Assembly: GCA_028714075.1 (NCBI GenBank)
Contig: JAQTMZ010000002.1
Coordinates: forward strand, 124,001-188,000
DNA length: 64,000 bases
Direction: 5' to 3'
Origin: Gallionella sp.
GTDB lineage: Bacteria; Pseudomonadota; Gammaproteobacteria; Burkholderiales; Gallionellaceae
Part shown: positions 52,498 to 61,035 of the stretch, one piece after another
How the letters are laid out: every line of letters starts with the position of its first letter
How positions within the stretch are numbered: position 1 is the stretch's first letter
The notes under the pieces: generated by a model
What the model was told of the DNA's origin: nothing
The model's database searches: none
The model's input: the letters and a program-made list of their open reading frames with translations, nothing else
Program-made: the position numbers and the translations under genes

Positions 52498-54207
52498 TTA
52501 GGATAATGTCCACAAAGAAGACAAGTACTTAAAGTTGATAAAGTAGTACAGCACGATGGTTACAAACAAGGTCAGTGCCAAGACGAAAGTACCAGGCGCT
52601 TCGAAGCCACCCATACCGATGTGCTTCTTACCGGATTTTTCGAATATTGCATCGGCATCTTGCACTTTTGGCCATGGAGCAGAATCTTCCGGAATGCGCT
52701 CACCCGTAAAGATAGAGGCCAGCACGACTACGATAAACATGATCGCACCGACTGCCATGACCATACCAAAGAGTTCGCCCAAATCCATCAAACCCTTGGC
52801 GATTTCCGGATATTCATAAGCCAATGGTTGGCCGGCAAATGTAATATCCGCATGACGACGTTGCACGCCCAAAGTACCCGCACCCATCAACGCGATACCG
52901 AATACAGCGGCACCGAGAGCGAAGACGTACGGCTGCAATTTTGCCACTCCTGCCAAAGCAAGCTTGCGCTGGAACACTACCGGGATCAGGTAATAAGTAA
53001 CCGCCATAAATGCCATGGTGGTACCGCTTACGATGGTGCCATGGAAATGGCCCGGCAGGTACATGGTGTTGTGGATGACCATGTTGATCTGTTCCACGCT
53101 CATCACCACGCCAGTGACGCCGCCAATAAAGCCGAAGCCGATCAACGACAGGAACATACCGGAAAAGACCGGATTACCCCAAGGCGCCTTACGAAGCCAG
53201 GTAAACATACCCGTATCCAAACCCCTCCTGCGTTGCGCAACTTCAATAGCGCCAGGAACAGTCAAACCGTGAATCATACTGGCCAGCACTGCAAGGTAGA
53301 CCATGTAGCTGGTGTTGAACACCTTCCAAGCGGAAGTCAATCCCGGGTCGGACAGCAAGTGGTGAACAGAACCCAGCTGCAGGAACAAGATATACAGCAG
53401 GAACGCGCCGCGGCTAACCTTCTCGGACATCGGCTTGGCGCCGAATACCAATCCTGCGATGAGATACCAGATGGAGATATGAGCCGTCACGTTGATCTGC
53501 TGCGAGGAGTGACCGAACGCCCACCAAACAACCCGGTATGCCATGGGATCAATATGACTGATCAGACCTATCGACCAGAAAAAGGTAGGGATCAGAATCG
53601 CCGCACCGGAAAGAATGGTGAAAATGGCAATAGCTACGGCTATCAATGCACCATATACCACCAGCGGAAGCGACCCCTGATAGGTATTTTCTCTCTTGGC
53701 AACTGTCAGCGTGCCCAAGAACACGAAGCAGCCGATCAATGCACCCACGGCAAATAGAATCAACCCCAGATAGAAATGCGGCTCTGCCTGAAGCGGCGGA
53801 TAGGAAGTCATCATCACGCTTGACTTGCCTCCCAACACCGCCACAGCAACCAGGGCTGAACCAACGAGCATAAGCCAGTACTGCACCCACGCCCAAGCTG
53901 GTGTCGCAATCCGGTTACCCAACAGATGTGCACCGCAAAAATATATCAGGGCCATTTCAAAGAAAATGATCCACACCGCCAAGCCAACCAGGCCATGCGC
54001 CGTCAGTGCCATATAAAACAGCTCCGGCGGAAGCAACTGCACGCTCGGCATGCGGGTAAGCGCTACTAAAACACCGAACAGCCCAGCCACCAGCAAAAAT
54101 ACCACCGCGGTAAATGCATTCCACTGAACCAGCTTGTTGGCCACCCTGTGAACCTTGAGGCCGGACACCGGGTCAACCCGGAAATCAGACATTGTTGTCG
54201 TCGCCAT
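52498..54207 (-). CDS. Heme-copper subunit I, NO-reductase-like (sNOR-type)
   Basis: A 569-residue protein with about 14 membrane segments and all six metal-binding histidines: H71, H233 (WWAFGHSSQQ), H282/H283 (GSVHHLL) and H387/H389 (LPGHFHG). The residue four after H233 is Gln237 instead of the usual Tyr, so the His-Tyr cofactor of oxygen reductases is absent at that spot. In the literature this loss marks the sNOR NO reductases of ammonia oxidisers, which pair with a CuA subunit and SenC. It could also be an unusual B-type oxidase. It follows subunit II by six bases. Confidence 0.9.
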   Translation of the reverse strand: MATTTMSDFRVDPVSGLKVHRVANKLVQWNAFTAVVFLLVAGLFGVLVALTRMPSVQLLPPELFYMALTAHGLVGLAVWIIFFEMALIYFCGAHLLGNRIATPAWAWVQYWLMLVGSALVAVAVLGGKSSVMMTSYPPLQAEPHFYLGLILFAVGALIGCFVFLGTLTVAKRENTYQGSLPLVVYGALIAVAIAIFTILSGAAILIPTFFWSIGLISHIDPMAYRVVWWAFGHSSQQINVTAHISIWYLIAGLVFGAKPMSEKVSRGAFLLYILFLQLGSVHHLLSDPGLTSAWKVFNTSYMVYLAVLASMIHGLTVPGAIEVAQRRRGLDTGMFTWLRKAPWGNPVFSGMFLSLIGFGFIGGVTGVVMSVEQINMVIHNTMYLPGHFHGTIVSGTTMAFMAVTYYLIPVVFQRKLALAGVAKLQPYVFALGAAVFGIALMGAGTLGVQRRHADITFAGQPLAYEYPEIAKGLMDLGELFGMVMAVGAIMFIVVVLASIFTGERIPEDSAPWPKVQDADAIFEKSGKKHIGMGGFEAPGTFVLALTLFVTIVLYYFINFKYLSSLWTLS

Positions 54208-54213
54208 TATTTT

Positions 54214-54774
54214 CTACTCCTTTACGTAAATTCTGCCCAGCATCGTATGATGCCCCATGGCGTTAACACCGCCACAGTATTCGCCGCACGCTATGCTGAA
54301 AGTGCCGGATTTATTCGGGGTCATGTTAACAACCTGCTCATAACCGGGATAAACTTGAAAGTTGATATTCTCGGGCTGCAATGAAAATCCATGGCCCACA
54401 TCGAGAGAAGATATGTGGATACGGTATGTTTGCCCTTTTTGCAACTCAAGAATAGGCCGCCATTGCCACTGCATTCCTGCCAGATAAACATCACTACCAG
54501 GAGGAGGTGCTATTACATCCTCAGTTGGCATGGATGCATCCTTGCGCACGGCATACTTCGCCGCCTGATCTTCCAATTTCTTGGAGTATTTCTCGGGCGT
54601 GGTTGTATATGCCTCATTTCTCATATTCTGGTTACCGATCCAGTGCCAGGCGATCATCCAGCCGAACATGAACAGACACCATGAAAAAGCGAGCGTAATC
54701 CAGATAATTTCGGTGCGCTCGATCGGTTCACGCCACCAATGTGGATTTGTTGGGGTGGTATAAGACGTTCCCAT
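54214..54774 (-). CDS. Heme-copper subunit II with CuA centre
   Basis: A 186-residue subunit with one membrane helix (ITLAFSWCLFMFGWMIAW) and a cupredoxin domain. CuA ligands visible are H128 (DVGHGFSLQ), C163, E165 and C167 in CGEYCG, H175/H176 and M178. The second cysteine is eight or nine residues from the histidine rather than four, because of the insertion GGVNAMG, so the site is spaced unusually. It takes electrons from a soluble donor such as cytochrome c. Two tiny membrane protein genes lie upstream. Confidence 0.92.
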   Translation of the reverse strand: MGTSYTTPTNPHWWREPIERTEIIWITLAFSWCLFMFGWMIAWHWIGNQNMRNEAYTTTPEKYSKKLEDQAAKYAVRKDASMPTEDVIAPPPGSDVYLAGMQWQWRPILELQKGQTYRIHISSLDVGHGFSLQPENINFQVYPGYEQVVNMTPNKSGTFSIACGEYCGGVNAMGHHTMLGRIYVKE

Positions 54775-54820
54775 AGTTGCATTTCTCCTTGTAACTTTTA
54801 ATTAAACAAGCGCGGCATTC

Positions 54821-54976
54821 TTATTGGCCTGCTGGTATATTCATAACGTCATAAAGACCCCACAGTATATAAATCACCGTAGGGACCACCGTGCATAGAA
54901 TGCACATATACCACTGGTTATCCAAAAATGTTTGCATGCCATGAATGCTTGTGCCGCTTGAAGTTGGCTCTGACAT
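54821..54976 (-). CDS. 51-residue single-helix membrane subunit
   Basis: The product starts MSEPTSSGTSIHGMQTFLDN and has one membrane helix (WYMCILCTVVPTVIYILWGL) with a short tail. GGGAGGAG precedes the ATG at an ideal distance. It lies 46 bp upstream of subunit II. Small single-helix subunits are common in heme-copper complexes, so it is probably one. It is too short for usual gene finders. Confidence 0.75.
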   Translation of the reverse strand: MSEPTSSGTSIHGMQTFLDNQWYMCILCTVVPTVIYILWGLYDVMNIPAGQ

Positions 54977-55134
54977 TATTTACTCCTCCCTTAAATTAAT
55001 CGGCTGACGCCATTGACGGTTAATACAAGACAACTTAAAAACTGCTTTCAACCTTCTTTTTGCTTCCATTATTGCAATTACTATTTACGATTTTTCAACA
55101 GCTACATCCAATATCAAAATCCAGACTGGAATAT

Positions 55135-55278
55135 TTAGTGCCTGAGCAACATATAAAGCGCTATACCAAAATAAGCCGCACCACCGACGGCCAAAAATAC
55201 GGTTAGCATCATGAACTTGTTGTGCAGCAACTGATACAAGAAGGGTTCTGGCGCGCTGCCAGCTTCGGATGATTCCAT
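55135..55278 (-). CDS. 47-residue single-helix membrane subunit
   Basis: The product MESSEAGSAPEPFLYQLLHN continues with one helix (MMLTVFLAVGGAAYFGIALY) and ends MLLRH. The start has a GGGAGG ribosome site. It is the first gene of the respiratory cluster and lies 158 bp upstream of the 51-residue protein. It probably adds a helix to the complex; no family is recognised. Confidence 0.7.
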   Translation of the reverse strand: MESSEAGSAPEPFLYQLLHNKFMMLTVFLAVGGAAYFGIALYMLLRH

Positions 55279-55638
55279 TTGAATAGCCTCCCGTTTGATT
55301 TTCATTTACATATTTTTCGCTCAATTGTTCTTGCGACAATTTGACGCGCTTTTGGATTCTGTCTCAAACCGTAAGGGTGTGTCAAGTATTAATTAGCATG
55401 TAATTTAGTCAAGTATTTTTACGGTTCTGTTTCACCGCAAAAAGGCAGGCTACTGCTGCCTTCCAGCCAAATTAAATCCACTAAGCCTAAGAGGGTAATC
55501 TTTAGTTACAGGCTGCAAAAAGAGTCACCCCGCTATCCTCATTCACCGTCCGAAAATTGGTAGCTACCCTGACAAATCGGCGGCTTGGCAAAACCTCCGA
55601 CAATTCCCGCCAAAGGGGTTAAATAAACCGGTATTTTC
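55279..55638. promoter_or_regulatory. Promoter region of the respiratory cluster, with a repeated 10-mer
   Basis: No gene is seen in this gap. On the minus strand AATACTTGAC occurs twice 27 bp apart (plus-strand GTCAAGTATT at 55381-55390 and 55408-55417). The downstream copy forms TTGACA with CAGAAT 18 bp further on, a plausible promoter. The doubling could be a regulator site or two overlapping promoters. Confidence 0.45.
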
Positions 55639-55911
55639 TCAAGCCTTCCACAACGTCCAAAGGCCGATAATGACAAAACCCGCCCCGGCGGCGTAATGCA
55701 GGTATTTTTCGTCAACATATTGGGATAGCGCGCTGCCAACCAGCACACCGATACCGGAAGCCGCAACCAGAGCCAGCGATGCGCCGAGGAAGATCGTCCA
55801 CTTGCTGACCTCCTTATCGGACGCGAACAGCATGGTAGCGAGTTGCGTCTTGTCGCCCATTTCGGCGATAAACACAGAGATAAAAACGGTTGCGAGTATT
55901 TTCCAGTCCAT
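55639..55911 (-). CDS. Half-length GDT1/UPF0016 (Mn/Ca transporter family) protein
   Basis: A 90-residue protein with one copy of the signature EMGDKTQLATMLFA (about residues 15-28) and three membrane helices. Full-length relatives have two such repeats and export manganese. Half-size members work as dimers or pairs; only one copy is seen here. The ATG at 55911 opens the conserved start MDWKILATVFISVF; a longer frame adds 17 unrelated residues. No yybP-type riboswitch is evident upstream. Confidence 0.85.
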   Translation of the reverse strand: MDWKILATVFISVFIAEMGDKTQLATMLFASDKEVSKWTIFLGASLALVAASGIGVLVGSALSQYVDEKYLHYAAGAGFVIIGLWTLWKA

Positions 55912-56023
55912 AAATGTAAAGTATTCCAGGATTTTTGCTGTAAGTTTTTCAGCGCACGTCAATGGCAGCCTTGAACCCTTCCCCTCCTCCCACGATTAAA
56001 GGAGAGGCTGGATGAGCCACCTC

Positions 56024-56848
<825 letters not shown>

Positions 56849-58036
56849 TTATTTGGCGGCCTGTTCGGCAACGATGAACCATACATCCCCGGTTTTCTCA
56901 AGCAGCAGCGTCTTGCGTGCGCTGTCCTTGTATGAATCGGAACGATAATCCTGCATAAAAGTCGCGCTGGCATGGCTGCCGTCGTGCAGCTTGATTTGCA
57001 ACTCGCTGACTTTCACCGCAATGGAATGCGCCTTGCCGATGCGCTCCTTGCGCTGTGCTTCCCACGCGGCCTTGCTCATTTCTTTCGGCTTGAATGCCGC
57101 ACCGTAGCTGGCGAGGTATTTATCGGTATCGCGCGCCGACCACGCATCTGCCCAGCGCTTAACCGCATCCTGCACGGCCTGCTGGCTGGCGTTTAGCGGC
57201 TGCGCGCTGGCCCCTGCCGGCTCATTTGCTTGAGCTTTCGCCTTCGCCTTGACTGCCTTGCCGACATGCTCTCCGGCAATCAGCCAACGGCCGGACTGGT
57301 TGACCAGCTGTAGCGTCTTTTCAACCCGGTCGCGGTAGTTATCGGAGCGGTAGCCCTGCGTAAACGAGACCGTCGCATGATCGTCGTCTTCCATGCTAAC
57401 GTTAATATCGCTCAACGCGACCTCGATAACTTTTGGCTTGCCGATACGATCAAGGCGCTGTTTTTCCCAGGCAGCGCGGCTCATGCCGTCCGGCTTGAAT
57501 TCCGCAGCGTAAGCGGCCAGGTAACCGCGCGCATTCTTGGCCGACCATGCTGCCGCCCATCCTTGCACACTCTTCAACACATCCGCCTCCGGGTCAGCCT
57601 TGGCTACTGGCTTGTGCTCCGGCGGCTTGGGCGCCTCAGGCTCGACAGCCTGTTTTGCAACCACCGGCGGCACAATCGTCGGCGGCGCAACTACCGGCGC
57701 AGTTTCCACCGTCTTGCCATCGTCGATTTTTACCAGGTTATCGCCGTCAAAATACAGCGTCAGATGCTGCTTCTCGACGATTTCGCCGTGATGCTCCAGG
57801 CTGTACACATAATCCCAGCGGTTGCCGTGAAACGCGTCGCTGATCATCGGCGTGCCCAGCACATAATGCACCTGCGACCTTGGCATCCCCAGCTTCAATT
57901 TTTCGCGCATCTCCGGCGTGATGTAGTTGCCTTGGCGGATGTCCATTTTGTATGGCGCCAGCAAGGTGCCGGACGGCATGGAAAAGTCGCTGCATGAAGC
58001 CAGCAGCACGGAAAGCAAAATCAGTTTGGTGCGCAT
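56849..58036 (-). CDS. bamE: BamE lipoprotein fused to two NTF2-like (Cds6) repeats
   Basis: A 395-residue protein. A lipobox (LLSVLLASCSD) anchors it to the outer membrane. Residues about 25-110 are BamE (PYKMDIRQGNYITPEMREKL, MPRSQVHYVLGTPM), part of the barrel-assembly machine. A proline-rich linker leads to two related domains (about 160-270 and 290-395) with the pattern WAAAWSAKNARGYLAAYAAE and FTQGYRSDNYRD, like the Cds6/NTF2 domains of some L,D-transpeptidases. BamE alone is about 110 residues, so the extra domains are an addition, perhaps touching peptidoglycan or other envelope proteins. Confidence 0.9.
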   Translation of the reverse strand: MRTKLILLSVLLASCSDFSMPSGTLLAPYKMDIRQGNYITPEMREKLKLGMPRSQVHYVLGTPMISDAFHGNRWDYVYSLEHHGEIVEKQHLTLYFDGDNLVKIDDGKTVETAPVVAPPTIVPPVVAKQAVEPEAPKPPEHKPVAKADPEADVLKSVQGWAAAWSAKNARGYLAAYAAEFKPDGMSRAAWEKQRLDRIGKPKVIEVALSDINVSMEDDDHATVSFTQGYRSDNYRDRVEKTLQLVNQSGRWLIAGEHVGKAVKAKAKAQANEPAGASAQPLNASQQAVQDAVKRWADAWSARDTDKYLASYGAAFKPKEMSKAAWEAQRKERIGKAHSIAVKVSELQIKLHDGSHASATFMQDYRSDSYKDSARKTLLLEKTGDVWFIVAEQAAK

Positions 58037-58146
58037 AGTCGTATTCTCGTAATATCCGTGCCGGACAAGCCGGAACAAAAATGGGAAGCAGCCTTCCCGT
58101 AAGTTTCAACTGCATTTATTCTGGATCAAAACCGCCGCATGATACC

Positions 58147-59808
58147 TCAAGCGGCCACGCCCAACATCTCCGCCGCATGTTTGCGCGTCGTCTCGGTGAT
58201 CTTCACGCCGCCCAGCATGCGCGCGATCTCCTCGACGCGCTGTTCGCCGTCCAGCACGGCGATATGGCTCAGCGTGACACCGTTTTGCGCCGCCTTGCTC
58301 ACTTGCCACTGATGATCGGCGGCAGCGGCGACCTGCGGCAAATGCGTCACGCACAACACCTGATAATTTTTGCCCAGTTTCTTGAGCAAATGCCCGACGA
58401 TTTCCGCGACGCGCCCGCCGATGCCGCTGTCCACCTCGTCGAAGATCAGCGTCGGCACGCTGGCGACCTGGCTCGCGGCAACCTGGATCGCCAGACTGAT
58501 ACGCGATAATTCACCGCCCGATGCGACCTTGGCCAGGCTGCGCGCCGGCACACCGGGATTGGCGGCGACCTGGAACTCTATCGTCTCCAGGCCATATGCA
58601 TTACCTTCGGCCAGCGGCAGCAGCGCCACGGCGAAACTGCCGCCCTGCATCGCCAGCGTCTGCATCGCCTCTGTGATCTCGCGCGCCAGTTTGTCGGCGG
58701 CTTTGTTGCGCGCCGCCGTCAATTTTTGCGCCGCTGCCAGATAGCCTTGCTGCGCGGCGTTTTCCTGTTGTTCCAGCGCGGCCAGATCGGCATCGCCGCC
58801 CAGTTCCGTCAAGCGCGCCACGATGCGCTGCAAGGCTTCATCCAGTTGCTCCGGTGCGACGCGGTGTTTGCGCGCGGCATCCATCACATTCTGGATGCGC
58901 TGCTCCTGTTCATGCAGACGTTGCGGGTCGGTATCCAGGCGCTGCTGGTAATGGCGCAACGCATACACCGCCTCCTGCAACTCGGCCTGCGCGCTTTCCA
59001 GCATGCGCAATGTTTCGCCGAGACTGGCATCGTGCACCATGCCATCGCGCAAGCGCGCCACCAGCGCGTTGAGTTGTGCCAGACAGGCTCCGTCCGCCTC
59101 GCTCAGGGTTTCGATGCCGAATGCGGCGGTCTCCAGCAGGCTCGCGGCATGGGCAAGACGCGCGTGATCCGCTTGCAGTTCCTGCCACTCCGCCACATTG
59201 AAACCCAGCCCTTCCAGCTCGTCGCGCTGAAAGCGCAACAGCTCGCGCTCGGCGGCCACCGCCTCGGCATTCTCGCTGAGGCTGATGCGGCGGCGGCGCA
59301 GGGTTTGCCAATCGCGGTACAGGGCTGCGACTTTCTCCGCATCGGCGGCCACGCCCGCATAACCGTCCAGCAGCATACGTTGCGCGTCGGGCCGCACCAA
59401 TGATTGGTGCGCGTGCTGGCCGTGGATATCGAGCAACTGCTCACCCGCTTCGCGCATCTGCTGCAACGTGGCGTTGCGCCCGTTGATGAAACCGCGCGAA
59501 CGGCCACTGGCATCCAGCACGCGGCGCAACAGGCACACATCCTCATCGCCGTCCAACCCCTGCTCAAGCAGCCATACCTGCAAATGCGGCAGCGCGCCGA
59601 TGTCGAATTCGGCGGCGATCTCGGCGCGCTCGCAGCCGTTGCGCACCATGGCCGCGTCGCCGCGTTCGCCGAGCGCCAGCGACAATGCGTCGATCAGTAT
59701 GGATTTGCCCGCGCCGGTCTCGCCGGTCAGCGCGGTGAAACCGGCAGAAAAATCCAGCTCCAGCGAGGAGACGATAACGAAATCGCGGATAGCCAAAAAC
59801 TTCAGCAT
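58147..59808 (-). CDS. recN: DNA repair ATPase RecN
   Basis: A 553-residue SMC-like protein for double-strand break repair. The N-terminus MLKFLAIRDFVIVSSLELDF holds Walker A GETGAGKSILIDALSLALGE; the centre is coiled coil; the C-terminus has the ABC signature VASGGELSRISLAIQ, Walker B PTLIFDEVDSGIGG and CVTHLPQVAAAADHQW. The start codon is duplicated upstream by a 20-bp tandem repeat that overlaps the end of nadK. Confidence 0.96.
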   Translation of the reverse strand: MLKFLAIRDFVIVSSLELDFSAGFTALTGETGAGKSILIDALSLALGERGDAAMVRNGCERAEIAAEFDIGALPHLQVWLLEQGLDGDEDVCLLRRVLDASGRSRGFINGRNATLQQMREAGEQLLDIHGQHAHQSLVRPDAQRMLLDGYAGVAADAEKVAALYRDWQTLRRRRISLSENAEAVAAERELLRFQRDELEGLGFNVAEWQELQADHARLAHAASLLETAAFGIETLSEADGACLAQLNALVARLRDGMVHDASLGETLRMLESAQAELQEAVYALRHYQQRLDTDPQRLHEQEQRIQNVMDAARKHRVAPEQLDEALQRIVARLTELGGDADLAALEQQENAAQQGYLAAAQKLTAARNKAADKLAREITEAMQTLAMQGGSFAVALLPLAEGNAYGLETIEFQVAANPGVPARSLAKVASGGELSRISLAIQVAASQVASVPTLIFDEVDSGIGGRVAEIVGHLLKKLGKNYQVLCVTHLPQVAAAADHQWQVSKAAQNGVTLSHIAVLDGEQRVEEIARMLGGVKITETTRKHAAEMLGVAA

Positions 59809-59832
59809 TTACCTGGGAACTTCAGCATTTAC
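59798..59832. repeat. Tandem 15-bp repeat at the nadK-recN junction
   Basis: AACTTCAGCATTTAC occurs at 59798 and 59818, period 20 bp. On the coding strand this doubles the segment GTAAATGCTGAAGTT, which holds the nadK stop and a recN start. The upstream ATG opens only a short out-of-frame peptide. Confidence 0.8.
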
Positions 59833-60701
59833 AGGGTCTGGTTCCAGAGCAGCTTCTCGCGCAGCGTGTGGTAGTAGCTATGCCCCACCGGATGCAGCAG
59901 GCAGGCAGGCTCGGGATGGCGCGTGACGATGATCTTGTCGTGCAGTTGCAAATCGTAGTTGGTGTGGCTGTCGAAACGCACGCGGATATCGCCGGTGCGG
60001 TGCATCAGAATTTCCAGCACCGATGAACCTTTCACCACGATGGGGCGGTTGCTCAATGTATGCGGGCATACCGGCACCAGCTCGATCACATCCAGGCTGG
60101 GGTGCAATATCGGGCCGCCGGCCGACAACGCATAGGCGGTCGAACCGGTGGGCGTCGAGACGATCAGCCCGTCGGCGCGCTGATTGTAGAGGTATTCGCC
60201 GTCGATGCGCACCTCGAACTCGACCATACTGCTGGCATGGTTGCGGTGCACCGCCACCTCGTTGAAGGCCAGCCCGCTGAACACCTCGACATCGCCGCGC
60301 AGCACGCGCGCCGACAGCAGCAGGCGCTGCTCGGTGACGAACTTGCCGTCCAGCATCGCCGCCATGCTGTCCTGCATGTTCTCCAGCGTGAGATCGGTGA
60401 GGAAACCCAGCCTGCCCTGGTTCACCCCGACCAGCGGCACCTGATACGGCGACAGGGTGCGCGCGATGTTCAGCATCGTGCCGTCGCCGCCGATCACGAC
60501 GGCCAGATCCACCGCATGCGCCATCTCGTTCAGATTCATCGCCGGGTAAGGGCTGGATTCGATCTGCTCGGCAGTCAGGCTATCCACCACCACATGCAGC
60601 CCCCGGGACGACAAAAACGCGGCCAGGCGCAACAACGGCCCGGCGATTTCCGGGGCCTTGTGTTTGCCGATCAGCGCGACATTCTGGAAGGGAAATTTCA
60701 T
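59829..60701 (-). CDS. nadK: NAD kinase
   Basis: A 290-residue kinase making NADP from NAD. It contains the GGDGTMLNIAR loop, NQGRLGFLTDLT, the NEVAVHRNHASSMVEFEV segment and STPTGSTAYALSAGGPI. The start at 60701 matches the usual N-terminus; a longer frame adds 12 residues. It ends at the repeated junction with recN. Confidence 0.95.
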   Translation of the reverse strand: MKFPFQNVALIGKHKAPEIAGPLLRLAAFLSSRGLHVVVDSLTAEQIESSPYPAMNLNEMAHAVDLAVVIGGDGTMLNIARTLSPYQVPLVGVNQGRLGFLTDLTLENMQDSMAAMLDGKFVTEQRLLLSARVLRGDVEVFSGLAFNEVAVHRNHASSMVEFEVRIDGEYLYNQRADGLIVSTPTGSTAYALSAGGPILHPSLDVIELVPVCPHTLSNRPIVVKGSSVLEILMHRTGDIRVRFDSHTNYDLQLHDKIIVTRHPEPACLLHPVGHSYYHTLREKLLWNQTL

Positions 60702-61035
60702 GGGCGCGATTAAACCACATTGCCCCTGTAATGACAAAACTGGCGGATTACGCTGTCGCGAGCTTTCGATCTGTCAGGTTTTGTAGCGCGCAACCTGTTC
60801 GATACCACTGTGATAGCGAAGGTGCGGGTTGCGGGGCTTATTGCAAGCGCCGTGACTTGAACGGCCAGATGTAGAAGCTAATCCTACTCCCTTGATAGCA
60901 GTCATTCGCCACAGGCAGCAATCGACACATAGCCGCCCTTGGCGAATGTCCGCAATCCGGCAAGCAATTTAGTGGGATAAATCACCCTGTCGGCACATTG
61001 CGGCAGTCGTACATACACAACCTTAAATGCCCTTG
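60702..61035. other. Gene-free stretch
   Basis: Between nadK and the caspase-like gene nothing supported is seen on either strand: no reading frame with a ribosome site and no clear hairpin. Confidence 0.4.

Noticed and set aside
55085-55339. 84-residue minus-strand frame MSQEQLSEKYVNENQ
   Set aside because: It overlaps, in another frame, the 47-residue gene that has the proper ribosome site and membrane helix.
55912-56023. yybP-ykoY manganese riboswitch before the GDT1-like gene
   Set aside because: The characteristic GGGGAGUAG and CCUCC elements are not found in the upstream sequence.
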